64,000 bases of DNA from positions 434,001 to 498,000 of the forward strand of contig CANMSO010000002.1 in NCBI GenBank assembly GCA_947500545.1, given 5' to 3'. Shown here one piece after another: positions 42,612-51,905 of the stretch. A model generated the notes under the pieces. It was not told the DNA's origin and did not search any database. It saw only the letters and a list, made by a program, of their open reading frames with translations. How positions within the stretch are numbered: the stretch's first letter is position 1; each line of letters starts with the position of its first letter. The translations under genes and the position numbers were made by a program. The stretch comes from an uncultured Aquimarina sp. (GTDB lineage: Bacteria; Bacteroidota; Bacteroidia; Flavobacteriales; Flavobacteriaceae).

Positions 42612-43694
42612 TTAACGATAACGATGTAGTTCCTTAAGCATTGTATCTATATCTTCGATAGTATTATAAAAATGTAAACTTATTCGTATTCCAGAATTTC
42701 GAAAAGAGGTAATAATGTTCTTTTCGGTTAAGTGATTAAACAACTTTTCATCTCCTTTTATATGAAAAATAGAGCTATGATACTGCCGTTGCATGATACT
42801 ATGATCAAGTAAGTTAAGTTTGCCTAATTCTGTTTTTGTGTACAATGCTAATTCATTAATGTTTTGTTCAATGTTGGCAAAACTAATCATATTTAAGAAC
42901 TCTAAGGAATATTTTAAACTCCCGAAATTAAGCGTATCAAGATGACCACACTCAAACCTTCCTCGTAAGTTGGTATATGAGGTGTCGTATGTTACTTCAT
43001 GAGCATTCTTTTTGTAATTAGAAGGAGTAACTTGGTCTAGAATTCCTTCTTGAAATAACATAAAGCCATTGCCGTACCCGCCCAGCAACCACTTGTATCC
43101 ACTGCAACCTAAAATATCAATCCCAGAAGTTTTAAAATCAAAAACCTTTGTTCCGCAAAACTGGGTAGCGTCTGCAATGATTAATAGATCAGGATACTTG
43201 ATTTTTAGAGAAATAAGGAAATCCAGATCAATAGCAATACCGTTAATATACTGTACTAAACTAAATGCAAATATATCTGGTTTGTGTTTTTCGATAGCCG
43301 TCTCAATATTTTGTTCCATATTCAGACCAACTTTTGCATAACTAACCTCAAATCCTTTACTGGTTACTGCAAAGTTAACTGAAGGGTAATCTTCATCTAG
43401 CAACAGAATTTTCTGGCTCTTTTCTAAACCATTTAGTATTGTATTAAAGCCCAAAGAAAAATTAGGGGTTAATACCACATTATCTGAAGTACTGCCAAAG
43501 AAATTTGCAATAGTTTTACGCACACTAGTTAAAAAATCTTGTTGATTGTTTCTAAAGGTACTCCCGCCAATCAGAAAATCTAAATCATGCTCTTGTCTAA
43601 AATCTAATAGTGAATCATAGAGCAATCCAGAAGAAGCTGTATTCAAGTATATGTTATTAACCAGAACAGGAAACTCTTTTCTTAAATTCTTCAT
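42612..43694 (-). CDS. Class V aminotransferase (PLP-dependent)
   Basis: A 360-residue protein with the fold-type I layout: YLNTASSGL (about 15-23), LTPNFSLGFNTIL (about 75-87), IIADATQFCGTKVFD (about 172-186) with Asp that holds the pyridine ring, and the PLP-lysine in GCSGYKWLLGGYG (about 196-208). It could be a cysteine desulfurase-like or isopenicillin-epimerase-like enzyme. The substrate cannot be told. It diverges from the 2TM-DHFR gene. Confidence 0.83.
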   Translation of the reverse strand: MKNLRKEFPVLVNNIYLNTASSGLLYDSLLDFRQEHDLDFLIGGSTFRNNQQDFLTSVRKTIANFFGSTSDNVVLTPNFSLGFNTILNGLEKSQKILLLDEDYPSVNFAVTSKGFEVSYAKVGLNMEQNIETAIEKHKPDIFAFSLVQYINGIAIDLDFLISLKIKYPDLLIIADATQFCGTKVFDFKTSGIDILGCSGYKWLLGGYGNGFMLFQEGILDQVTPSNYKKNAHEVTYDTSYTNLRGRFECGHLDTLNFGSLKYSLEFLNMISFANIEQNINELALYTKTELGKLNLLDHSIMQRQYHSSIFHIKGDEKLFNHLTEKNIITSFRNSGIRISLHFYNTIEDIDTMLKELHRYR

Positions 43695-43759
43695 AAGTAA
43701 CTTTAGCGCTTTTTGGTAAAAACTATATCTTTACTTGCCGATACTAAGTTAGCATTAAT

Positions 43760-44698
43760 ATGTTTTCAAAAAAGAAAGAAACTTCACAAATTGATCCTCA
43801 GCAGCGTGAACTTTATGAGCATGCACGTAAACGAATTATCCAAAAGAAAAGATTGTTTCAGCATTTTGTGATTTTTGTAGTAGGATCTATATTTATGGTA
43901 ATTCTTAACCTCGCCTTTGGATTTGGTAATGAAATCATTTTTTTTGGAGTCTATTGGAGCGTAGTTGCAATTACATGTTGGGCATTTCTTTTTGTATTAC
44001 ATTTCTGCAATGTATGGCTGTTTAATACTTTTATGGGGCAGGAATGGACTGATCGCCAAATGGAACGATTGATTTCTAAACAAAAACAGGAGATTGCACT
44101 AATTCAAAAGGATGTAGATCTAATGTATCCAAAAGATGAACTGGTTAAAAAGAAAGAAGGTTTTATAAAAGGAAAAACGTCTGAGATTATAGAAGAATTA
44201 AAACCTAAGAGTATGATTACAATGATTGCCGCAGCTGGAGAGAACGATGCCTTAGGAAAAGACAATGATCTTGTTTGGCATTTACCAGATGATTTTAAGC
44301 GTTTCAAAAAACTTACCACGGGTCATCATATCATTATGGGACGTAAAACTTTTGAATCTTTTCCTAAATTACTTCCTAATCGTGTACATATCGTTATTAC
44401 CCGAAACTCAAATTATCAAGCCGAAGGAGCAATTGTAGTGCATAATATGAAAGATGCTCTTGAAGTGGCAAAAGCGGATGCACAACCTTTTATAATAGGC
44501 GGAGGTGAAATTTATACCATGGGAATGGATTATGCAGATTGTATAGAACTCACCAGAGTACATGAAGATTTTGAAGCCGATGCTTTTTTTCCAAAGGTTG
44601 ATACTTCTGTATGGAAACTCGAAAAAGAAGAGTTTCATGATGTAGATGAGAAACATAAGTTTCCTTTTACGTATTTGACGTATAAAAAGAAAAAATAA
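43760..44698 (+). CDS. folA: Dihydrofolate reductase fused to an N-terminal 2TM domain
   Basis: A 312-residue protein, about twice the usual DHFR length. Residues 1-125 form a 2TM-domain module: YEHARKRIIQKKRLFQHFVI, two hydrophobic helices (about 33-50 and 58-80) and a soluble RQMERLISKQK helix. Residues about 153-312 are a complete DHFR: MIAAAGENDALGKDNDLVWHLP (key residues W, D at WHLPDDFKRF), IIMGRKTFESFPKLLPNR and FIIGGGEIY. The fusion would tether folate reduction to the inner membrane. It should recycle the dihydrofolate made by ThyA. Confidence 0.9.
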   Translation: MFSKKKETSQIDPQQRELYEHARKRIIQKKRLFQHFVIFVVGSIFMVILNLAFGFGNEIIFFGVYWSVVAITCWAFLFVLHFCNVWLFNTFMGQEWTDRQMERLISKQKQEIALIQKDVDLMYPKDELVKKKEGFIKGKTSEIIEELKPKSMITMIAAAGENDALGKDNDLVWHLPDDFKRFKKLTTGHHIIMGRKTFESFPKLLPNRVHIVITRNSNYQAEGAIVVHNMKDALEVAKADAQPFIIGGGEIYTMGMDYADCIELTRVHEDFEADAFFPKVDTSVWKLEKEEFHDVDEKHKFPFTYLTYKKKK

Positions 44699-44765
44699 GC
44701 CTTGAATATTGCATAGTTACTATGTTTCTGCAAACAAGCGGCTCTGTTTTATAACTTATAATCCT

Positions 44766-44773
44766 TACTTTTG
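44766..44773 (+). promoter_or_regulatory. -7 promoter element of fabD
   Basis: TACTTTTG matches TAnnTTTG, 24 bp before the fabD ATG. The -33 region is weak. Confidence 0.5.
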
Positions 44774-44797
44774 TCAAAAATTTTAAACACACAGTAC

Positions 44798-45679
44798 ATG
44801 AATGCATATGTATTTCCTGGTCAAGGGGCTCAATTTTCAGGAATGGGTCTTGATCTATATGAAAACTCTGAAATAGCAAAGGAACTTTTTGATAAAGCCA
44901 ATGAAATATTGGGTTTTGAAATTACAAAAATTATGTTTGAAGGCACTGCAGATGAGCTTAAGCAAACTAATGTAACACAGCCCGCTATATTTTTACATTC
45001 GGTAATTTTAAGTAAAGTACTAGAGGAAAGTTTTAAACCCGATATGGTTGCAGGACATTCTCTTGGTGAGTTTTCTGCGTTGGTTGCAAACGGAACCTTA
45101 AATTTTGAGGATGCGTTGCGATTAGTTCATAAACGAGCATTGGCAATGCAACGTGCTTGTGAATTAAAGCCTTCTACTATGGCAGCGGTTTTGGGATTAG
45201 ATGATGAAGTTGTAGAAGAGGGTTGTGCAGCAATTGATGGAGTGGTAGTTGCAGCAAATTACAATTGCCCTGGTCAATTGGTAATCTCTGGAGATGTAGA
45301 TGCTATAGAAAAGGCTTGTGAATGGATGAAAGAAAAAGGAGCTCGTAGAGCTTTGGTTTTACCAGTAGGAGGAGCATTTCATTCTCCTTTAATGGAACCG
45401 GCTCGTGAAGAATTGGCTGCAGCAATAGAAGCCACTACTTTTAATACACCTAACTGCCCGGTGTACCAAAATGTAACTACAACACCAGTTACTGATCCTG
45501 AGGAGATAAAAAAGAATTTGATTGCTCAACTTACGGCTCCGGTAAAATGGACACAAAGTATACAAAATATGATCAAGGATGGTGCTACTTCATTTACAGA
45601 GGTTGGACCAGGAAAAGTACTTTCGGGATTAGTTAAGAAAGTAGATCGCTCTATGGAAACAATTTCTGCAACGATATAA
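44798..45679 (+). CDS. fabD: Malonyl-CoA:ACP transacylase
   Basis: A 293-residue protein started at ATG 44798 (MNAYVFPGQGAQFSGMG), since an upstream TTG frame extension overlaps the promoter. The nucleophile Ser is in AGHSLGEFSAL (about 84-94), and the catalytic His is in GGAFHSPLM (about 192-200). It loads malonyl groups on acyl carrier protein for fatty acid synthesis. Single-gene unit with its own promoter. Confidence 0.95.
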   Translation: MNAYVFPGQGAQFSGMGLDLYENSEIAKELFDKANEILGFEITKIMFEGTADELKQTNVTQPAIFLHSVILSKVLEESFKPDMVAGHSLGEFSALVANGTLNFEDALRLVHKRALAMQRACELKPSTMAAVLGLDDEVVEEGCAAIDGVVVAANYNCPGQLVISGDVDAIEKACEWMKEKGARRALVLPVGGAFHSPLMEPAREELAAAIEATTFNTPNCPVYQNVTTTPVTDPEEIKKNLIAQLTAPVKWTQSIQNMIKDGATSFTEVGPGKVLSGLVKKVDRSMETISATI

Positions 45680-45680
45680 A

Positions 45681-45737
45681 CTTTTTTTAACTCTTGGGTC
45701 TTCCTTTAATTAAATTAGGTCCAAGACGTTAAAAACT
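45681..45737. terminator. Imperfect bidirectional terminator
   Basis: TTAAC-TCTTGG (about 45687-45697) pairs with CCAAGACGTTAA (45721-45732) with one bulge, flanked by T and A runs, between converging fabD and the LytTR gene. Confidence 0.45.
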
Positions 45738-46506
45738 AACCTTCCAGCCATTTTCTAAACTCTGCTGTGATGTTTGAACTAGTGATCACTTGTTCGGGAT
45801 ACCCTTTAATTTTAAGAATTAATCTGTTTTTGAAATGAGGCTCTATTTTTTCGATACCACTAAGCTGTACAATTACACTTCGATTTATTCTAAAAAATTC
45901 TTTAGGATTCAATTTTTGTACGATACTTCCAATGTTTTCAGAATAGATAAATAACCGCCCATTTTTACTATAAATTTTTGAAAAATCACCATTAGCTTCT
46001 ATGATTGACACTTCATTTGTAGGCAGTAAATGTATACTCTTGTTTTGTTTTTTGATCACAAAACGTGTTTTGTATTTGCGATCTGTTTGTAATGCCTCTT
46101 CAAGAGAAGCCAGTATTTCTTTATTAATTGCGGGTTGCTTAGAAGTGCTAAATAATGTTTGATATTTCTCTATGGCTTTTTGCAATTGTTCTTTGGTGTA
46201 TGGTTTTAATACATACGCTATTCCATTAGTATTAAAAGCATCTAGAAGGTAATCATTATATGCTGTACAAAATATAATTGGACATTCGATTGTTATTTCA
46301 GAAAAGACCTCAAAAGATAGCCCGTCTCTTAACTGGATATCTGCTACAATAAGATCATAAGGTTTTGAAGATAGCAGGAAATGTTTGGTCTCGCTCTTGG
46401 ATTTTGCCCAATCGTGATAAAAAGAATCCCCAATAATATTTTCCAAAATCCCCATCAGTTTATGATAAGCAGGTGTTTCATCTTCTAAAATCAGAATACG
46501 TTTCAT
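45736..46506 (-). CDS. LytTR-family response regulator
   Basis: A 256-residue protein. Residues 1-120 form a receiver domain (ILILEDETPAY; phospho-acceptor Asp in LIVADIQLRDGLSF; YVLKPYTKEQL), followed by a LytTR DNA-binding domain (about 150-254: RFVIKKQNKSIHLLPTNEV, EFFRINRSVIVQL). The start overlaps the end of the sensor kinase by four bases, so they form a co-translated two-component pair. Confidence 0.9.
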   Translation of the reverse strand: MKRILILEDETPAYHKLMGILENIIGDSFYHDWAKSKSETKHFLLSSKPYDLIVADIQLRDGLSFEVFSEITIECPIIFCTAYNDYLLDAFNTNGIAYVLKPYTKEQLQKAIEKYQTLFSTSKQPAINKEILASLEEALQTDRKYKTRFVIKKQNKSIHLLPTNEVSIIEANGDFSKIYSKNGRLFIYSENIGSIVQKLNPKEFFRINRSVIVQLSGIEKIEPHFKNRLILKIKGYPEQVITSSNITAEFRKWLEG

Positions 46507-47528
46507 TGATGGTGGTTTTCAAGTTGTAGTAATGGGATTTTAACTTCAAAAAAATCATGAGATTCTTTTATAATTAGTTTTTCATCTGTTAATAGCTCAT
46601 ATCTTTTTTGCAGATTCCAAATCCCACTTTTTGTAGTTTTTTCAGTCCCTGTTTCCCCTTTACTATTACTAATTTTGATGTAATTTTCCTTTAGATGGAT
46701 ATGGGTTGTTATGATCTGGTTGTCGCCATTTGTAGAATTATGTTTTACCACATTTTCGAGTAATGCTTGTAGTGCTCCGGTGGGCACGTATTTTTCTGCC
46801 GTTTGATTTCCTTCAATATTAAATTTGTATTCACCAGCAAACCTGGTCTGTATAAGGTAGATATAACTCTTTACAAACTCCAACTCTTTGGTTATCGTTA
46901 CAATATCTTCTTCTTTGTTTTCTGTGATATACCGATATAAATTGGCTAGGTGAGAGATGTATTCTTTTGCTTTTTCAGGTTGCTGATCAATAAGCGCATC
47001 TACAGTATTTAAATTATTAAATAAAAAATGAGGTGCGAATTGTGTGCGTAAGGTTTTTAGTTCCAGTTCCTTTTGTGCATCTGCAAATTTAAGTTGATTC
47101 AATTGGTATTCGTAGTATTTTTTTCCGGAGATCAAACAAAGCGGAATACATACATTAAAAACAGATTCATTGATATTCCCAATAATGAGTTCACCCATTT
47201 CCGGAAGATTATTCCAGATTAATTTGGTATCCTGATAAGGTCCAAAATCACATAAAAGCATTTGTATAAAACTAACGCTCCAAAAACTAAATAGCATTAA
47301 AAGCATTAGGAAAATAGTGTTCTCTTTTTTTATAAAATATCTATCGATAAGCCATTTGGAAATTATAAGCAATGAAAAGGTTTGCACCCAGATAATCGGA
47401 ATTTCATAAAAATATTGTGATAGTAAATAATCGTCCAGATAAAACTTATAGATTAACCAAATGGTGGCTAAAAAGAAATAGCCACCAATAAGTTTATAAT
47501 CTGATTTATTAAGTTTAAAGGATTCCAA
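46503..47528 (-). CDS. LytS/YehU-type sensor histidine kinase
   Basis: A 341-residue protein with four hydrophobic helices in the first about 145 residues and a His_kinase domain: LRTQFAPHFLFNNLNTVDAL (about 165-184), whose His is the likely phosphorylation site, and LQALLENVVKHN (about 253) as the N box. It has no separate sensor domain beyond the membrane part. Its partner is the LytTR regulator. The serine hydrolase gene lies 50 bp upstream on the same strand. Confidence 0.88.
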   Translation of the reverse strand: MESFKLNKSDYKLIGGYFFLATIWLIYKFYLDDYLLSQYFYEIPIIWVQTFSLLIISKWLIDRYFIKKENTIFLMLLMLFSFWSVSFIQMLLCDFGPYQDTKLIWNNLPEMGELIIGNINESVFNVCIPLCLISGKKYYEYQLNQLKFADAQKELELKTLRTQFAPHFLFNNLNTVDALIDQQPEKAKEYISHLANLYRYITENKEEDIVTITKELEFVKSYIYLIQTRFAGEYKFNIEGNQTAEKYVPTGALQALLENVVKHNSTNGDNQIITTHIHLKENYIKISNSKGETGTEKTTKSGIWNLQKRYELLTDEKLIIKESHDFFEVKIPLLQLENHHQ

Positions 47529-47578
47529 TGTTTTGGTATTTTGATTCTAAAAATAGTGTTTTTTGGAAATGTTTCCCT

Positions 47579-48664
47579 TTATTGCTGACCATTTAAATAC
47601 ATCAATGTTTGTAGTGGTAGCAAAGATTGATCTGCATTAGTAAACATAATGAATCCCCATTTTTTTTCTCTATGAATAACAAAAAGGCTTGTATATCCGG
47701 GATTGTTTCCTCCGTGAGCGTATACTGTGCCAAAAGGTAAAGGGGCTTCTGCAAATCCAAGAGTCCAACCTGTCACTCCTTCTTGTCGTTGAATTGCATT
47801 TTCTGGAAGTGTTAACTGTGTTTTGAATAGTTCATTAAATCCTTCTTTTGATAGCCCCTTTTGGTCAAGTAAGGCAATCAACCAATTAGAAAAATCTTTT
47901 GCTTCTGAGTGAATGGAGAATGCAGCACCAAAGACATCAGTTTCATCTTCTCCTTCAATTCGTTTTCCATTTTTATATGGGCTAGCTTTGTGTTTCACGT
48001 TATACGTATCCTGAACATACTTGGTGTACTTAAGACCAAGTGGTTTCGCAATCTTTTGCTGATACATTTTTTCTAATTCTACTTTATCAATGTTATGAAG
48101 ATGAGCTAGTACTTTGGCAAGGTATTCATACCCTTCACCTGAATATTGAAATGAAGTACCCGGGTCAAAACTCATAAATAGCTTTTTATCTTCAAAATCG
48201 GTTCTCCAATTAGGAAAACCTGTAGTGTGTGAGAGCACCATTCTTGCTGTTATTTTTTTATATCTCTCATCATGAGCAATATCTGGATATGGTAAGTATG
48301 TATATAAAGGAGTATCTAGATCTAATTTTCCTGCATCTACAAATTGCATTACAAAATATGCAAAGAGTGGCTTTGAAAGAGAAGCACCTTCAAAAATTGT
48401 TTGTGGGGTTACTTTTTGTTTTTTTTCTGCATCAGCATATCCCTTAACTGTGTGGTAAACAACTTTACTGTCGTTGATAATTGCCAATGATACGCCTGGA
48501 ACTTTATGCTGTTGCATGGCCAAGTCTAAAAAGGAGTCAATAGAATCTACAGTTATTTCTTCATTCAAAAGATTCTTTAAAGATTGATCTTCATTGATGT
48601 TTTGTTGGCAATAACTTAGTATCGAAAGTGATAAAGAGATTGTCAAAGAGACTAGGTATTTCAT
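47579..48664 (-). CDS. Serine hydrolase, beta-lactamase/transpeptidase-like (class C fold)
   Basis: A 361-residue protein with a signal peptide (to about residue 19). The SxxK motif is GASLSKPLFAY (about 93-103), the YxG/N position is YSGEGYEYLAK (about 178-188), and HGGNNPGYTS (about 316-325) replaces KTG. This pattern is seen in esterase/peptidase members of the beta-lactamase superfamily. Probably periplasmic or lipid-face. Possibly co-transcribed with the LytS/LytTR pair, 50 bp downstream. Confidence 0.88.
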   Translation of the reverse strand: MKYLVSLTISLSLSILSYCQQNINEDQSLKNLLNEEITVDSIDSFLDLAMQQHKVPGVSLAIINDSKVVYHTVKGYADAEKKQKVTPQTIFEGASLSKPLFAYFVMQFVDAGKLDLDTPLYTYLPYPDIAHDERYKKITARMVLSHTTGFPNWRTDFEDKKLFMSFDPGTSFQYSGEGYEYLAKVLAHLHNIDKVELEKMYQQKIAKPLGLKYTKYVQDTYNVKHKASPYKNGKRIEGEDETDVFGAAFSIHSEAKDFSNWLIALLDQKGLSKEGFNELFKTQLTLPENAIQRQEGVTGWTLGFAEAPLPFGTVYAHGGNNPGYTSLFVIHREKKWGFIMFTNADQSLLPLQTLMYLNGQQ

Positions 48665-48801
48665 CTGTTCGTTTTATTTGATTATTGATATGGTAAAAGT
48701 CAATAAAACAATATGGTTATTAAAATGAAAAAAGACTAATCGTGAGAATTTTACGATAAGGAGGAGCAAAACCTTGATAAGGATTATAAGGAAAAGTCTG
48801 T

Positions 48802-49692
48802 TTATTCCTTGATTCTTAATTCATCTTTCATAAATTTGTCTATATAAACGGCTATTTCTTCACCTTTTTCCTCTTGTAAAAAATGTCCCGCATCCTTAAT
48901 TACGATTTTTTGTTGTTCGCTACTTGTTGGGATTAATCTATAAAAGAATTTTTGAAGTCCGCCTAAAATTTTGTCCTTGTCAGAAAACATAACCAATGCC
49001 GGTTTGTTCCAATCAGAAAGTACATCCCTTGCTTTTTGCATAGGCTTAACTGCCGGATCTTTGGGATTAACAGGAACCAGTAACGGAAAAGCGACAGCGC
49101 CGCTTTTGTGTTTTTTATTGGGAAATGGCGCATTATAGGCATCAATAACTTCTTTAGATAATTTATGATACGACGCTCTTTGTATAATTCCTCCGATTGG
49201 TAAAGAGGGATGATATTTTGCATACATTCTCCATATTTTAAAGAACAGGGATATTTTTTTACCTACGGGTAAGAATGTGTTTAATACAACCACTCTTTTA
49301 AATCGTTCGGGATATTTTCCCAGAAGTGATAATCCTAGCATGCCACCCCAATCTTGCACCACCAATGTAATATCAATAAGATCTAGTTTTTGAATCAGAT
49401 TTTCTAAGGATTTAAAATGAAGATCAAAACTATAATTTTTACGACCTACAATCTTATCAGATTTACCAAACCCAATAAAATCAGGAGCAATAAATCGATA
49501 ATCTTTTAAGATAGGTATAAACTTTCTATACAAATAGGACCAGGTGGGTTCTCCATGAAGTGCAAGAATAGTTTCGCCTTTTCCTTCATCTATATAATGC
49601 ATTTTGAGGTCGTCAAAATCTACAAAGTTTTCTTTATAGGGAAAATCTTTGATAACTTCAAAACGAGTAAAAACTGGTTTTAGAATTTGCAT
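48802..49692 (-). CDS. Haloalkane dehalogenase-like alpha/beta hydrolase
   Basis: A 296-residue protein. HGEPTWSYLYRKFIP (about 45-59) holds the oxyanion loop, the nucleophile Asp is in LVVQDWGGMLGLSL (about 113-126), and the catalytic His is in KDAGHFLQEEKGEE (about 270-283). An Asp nucleophile with these flanks is the haloalkane dehalogenase signature. It would hydrolyse C-halogen bonds; the natural substrate is unknown. It is the last gene of a four-gene leftward run (LysE, esterase, hypothetical, this gene) with gaps of 12 to 21 bp. Confidence 0.85.
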   Translation of the reverse strand: MQILKPVFTRFEVIKDFPYKENFVDFDDLKMHYIDEGKGETILALHGEPTWSYLYRKFIPILKDYRFIAPDFIGFGKSDKIVGRKNYSFDLHFKSLENLIQKLDLIDITLVVQDWGGMLGLSLLGKYPERFKRVVVLNTFLPVGKKISLFFKIWRMYAKYHPSLPIGGIIQRASYHKLSKEVIDAYNAPFPNKKHKSGAVAFPLLVPVNPKDPAVKPMQKARDVLSDWNKPALVMFSDKDKILGGLQKFFYRLIPTSSEQQKIVIKDAGHFLQEEKGEEIAVYIDKFMKDELRIKE

Positions 49693-49710
49693 GGTAGAGG
49701 TGTTGTAAGA

Positions 49711-50217
49711 TTATTTATCTGTATTACTAACTTTAAATTGAGTCTCAAGGTATACTTGTTTCCATTGTCCTTCTTGATAATTTCCGACTTTAAAAGTATA
49801 GGTATTATCATCTATATACTCCCACATATCTGTTACAACAGAATCACCATATTCATATTGATAAATTAAATTTTTGCCATTAATCTTTACGATTCCTTCT
49901 GTTACTCCCCCAAAGACATCAAACTCCCAAAAAAGTATAGTTTTGGTTGTGTCATCATATTTTCGCACCCCGTGATTTCTGGGTCCGTATTTGGTTTGTT
50001 CTTTATTGGTAAATCCGTTGGATTTAGTAATGACTATTGTGCTATCCAGATCAAATTTGAATTCGATTTCTTGTTTAAATTTAGTGCCATCGCCCCAATT
50101 GCCTTCTGCTTTCCAGGTTTTGCCTGTGAATGGTTTGAATACAGAAAGATCAGACTCCTGGGCTAATGTGATTTGGATAACGAAAAGAAGTATTAAGGTT
50201 ATTTTTATTGTTTTCAT
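49711..50217 (-). CDS. Secreted hypothetical protein, lipocalin/DUF1579-like
   Basis: A 168-residue protein with a signal peptide ending in LAQ (residue 19). The mature part is beta-rich (FKPFTGKTWKAEGNWGDGT; KTILFWEFDVFGGVTEGIV; YTFKVGNYQEGQW), as in small barrel proteins. I do not recognise a firm family. It lies in a leftward run with an esterase upstream and a dehalogenase downstream. Confidence 0.6.
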   Translation of the reverse strand: MKTIKITLILLFVIQITLAQESDLSVFKPFTGKTWKAEGNWGDGTKFKQEIEFKFDLDSTIVITKSNGFTNKEQTKYGPRNHGVRKYDDTTKTILFWEFDVFGGVTEGIVKINGKNLIYQYEYGDSVVTDMWEYIDDNTYTFKVGNYQEGQWKQVYLETQFKVSNTDK

Positions 50218-50229
50218 CTTAATTGAGTA

Positions 50230-51102
50230 TTATTTAAACAACCATTGAATTGCAGGAGTGAATTGTTTTTTCCAAGAACCTTCGCTATGGATTCCTTCAG
50301 GATCAATTGTAATAATAATGTTATCACTTGGGTGTTTTGAAGAAACAATTTGGTTATACATTTTTTTGGCCATAGGTACCATGGTGCCTTCTTTTTTTCC
50401 AACAACAAAAAAGAGTCGAGAATCTTTGGGTGCAGGGTTGTCTTTGGTAAAAGAATATACTTTTTTAGAGTACCAAAAAGATGGAGAGAAAATACCAGCT
50501 TTTCCAAACACTGCAGGATATTTATGAATGGCATAATGAGAAATTAACCCTCCCATCGAACTCCCCATAATAGCAGTATTATCTCGATCAGATAATGTTC
50601 TGTACGTTGTATCTATATAGGGTTTAATTTGATTTACAATAAACTCCATATATTCCTTTCCTTCAGCTTTTCCGAATTCTTTGTTTTCCCAAGGGCTAAG
50701 TTCATTCATTCTTTTTTCACCACCATTATCGATTCCCACAACGATAAGTTCTGGGCCAGATGCTTTTGCAAGTTCATTTAGACTTTCATCTACACCCCAT
50801 TCTCCGGAGTACGCAGTGGCATCGTCAAATAAATTCTGAGCATCATGCATGTATAATACTGGATATTTTTTATCAGATTTCTTATAATTAGGCGGTAAAT
50901 AGATCCTAATTTGTCGATTTCTATCCAATCCTGGCATTTCAAATTGTTTATCTAATATTATGACATTTGGTTGAGCCGTAGATTCTTTTGCTATTTCTAC
51001 TTCGACTGTTGAATAAGATATAGAAGTTGGTTTTTCTTCTTTTTGTTTAAAACTGAAAGCAATTAGTAGTATCAGAAGTAAGTATAGATGTTTGATTTTC
51101 AT
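50230..51102 (-). CDS. Secreted alpha/beta hydrolase, esterase D-like
   Basis: A 290-residue protein with a signal-like N-terminus. IRIYLPPNYKKSDKKYPVLY (about 66-85) and MHDAQNLFD (about 86-94) are typical of putative esterases/enterochelin esterase relatives. The nucleophile is Ser in IMGSSMGGLISHY (about 174-186), and the His is in DPEGIHSEGSWK (about 267-278). Substrate unknown; siderophore or carbohydrate ester hydrolysis are possible. Confidence 0.83.
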   Translation of the reverse strand: MKIKHLYLLLILLIAFSFKQKEEKPTSISYSTVEVEIAKESTAQPNVIILDKQFEMPGLDRNRQIRIYLPPNYKKSDKKYPVLYMHDAQNLFDDATAYSGEWGVDESLNELAKASGPELIVVGIDNGGEKRMNELSPWENKEFGKAEGKEYMEFIVNQIKPYIDTTYRTLSDRDNTAIMGSSMGGLISHYAIHKYPAVFGKAGIFSPSFWYSKKVYSFTKDNPAPKDSRLFFVVGKKEGTMVPMAKKMYNQIVSSKHPSDNIIITIDPEGIHSEGSWKKQFTPAIQWLFK

Positions 51103-51123
51103 TTTATGTTAGGGTTTATAGGT

Positions 51124-51759
51124 TTATTTTGCTTTCGAAAAAGCTATTTTTACAGCAAGACCAGTTAGAACAGAAGCCATAAACCATTTTTGGATACTTA
51201 CCCATATCGGGTTTTTTGCAAACCAGGAGGCCATTTTTGCTGCCGAAATAACGATAAGTAAGTTGATGCAAAAACTGATTAATATTTGAACAATACCTAA
51301 TTGAAAACTTTGAGACAAAATAGAACCGTACTCAGGTTTAATAAACTGCGGAAAAAAAGATAAATAGAATAATGCCATTTTGGGATTAAGTACATTGGTT
51401 AGTAGTCCAATATTGAATAATTTGATGGGTGTATCCTTTTGTAGACGGTTATCCGTATCAAAAATATTTCTCTTACGAGAGTTTACAGTGGTGTAAGCTA
51501 GATATATTAAATATGTAACACCAAGAAATTTTACAACGACAAAGGCATAAGGTACCGCGAAGAATATAGCAGTTAATCCAAAAGAAACCATTAGGATGTG
51601 AAATAAGAATCCACAAATCACTCCAAAAAGAGAAATTATACCAGCTTGTTTGCCTTGAGATAGGGATCTTGATATTAGATAAATCATGTTTGGGCCAGGA
51701 GATAATACCATAATAAAAGAAGCAAAAGCAAAAACAAGGAGTTCATTTATTGGTATCAT
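51124..51759 (-). CDS. LysE-family translocator (RhtB type)
   Basis: A 211-residue membrane protein with six hydrophobic segments and the family signature SPGPNMIYLISRSLSQGKQAG (key positions PGPN at about 20-24, G at 40), FLGVTYLIYLAY (about 74-85) and NPKMALFYLSFFPQF (about 122-136). It should export an amino acid or derivative. It leads a leftward run with the esterase gene 21 bp downstream. Confidence 0.88.
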   Translation of the reverse strand: MIPINELLVFAFASFIMVLSPGPNMIYLISRSLSQGKQAGIISLFGVICGFLFHILMVSFGLTAIFFAVPYAFVVVKFLGVTYLIYLAYTTVNSRKRNIFDTDNRLQKDTPIKLFNIGLLTNVLNPKMALFYLSFFPQFIKPEYGSILSQSFQLGIVQILISFCINLLIVISAAKMASWFAKNPIWVSIQKWFMASVLTGLAVKIAFSKAK

Positions 51760-51905
51760 GTAGATCTTCTTATAGATTTATAGAATAAATGTATTACTTT
51801 TTCTGTTGAGAGAAATCAAATTAACATGATCTTTAGATAAAATGGCAAGGAGTTGTCCCTTTAAGAGACTGGGCTGAAACTTATTTAGAAAATATTTATA
51901 TACAT

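Noticed and set aside
50214..50534. 106-codon leftward frame overlapping the esterase gene
   Set aside because: Same strand but a different frame of the esterase gene, which has clear catalytic motifs; the alternative frame has none.
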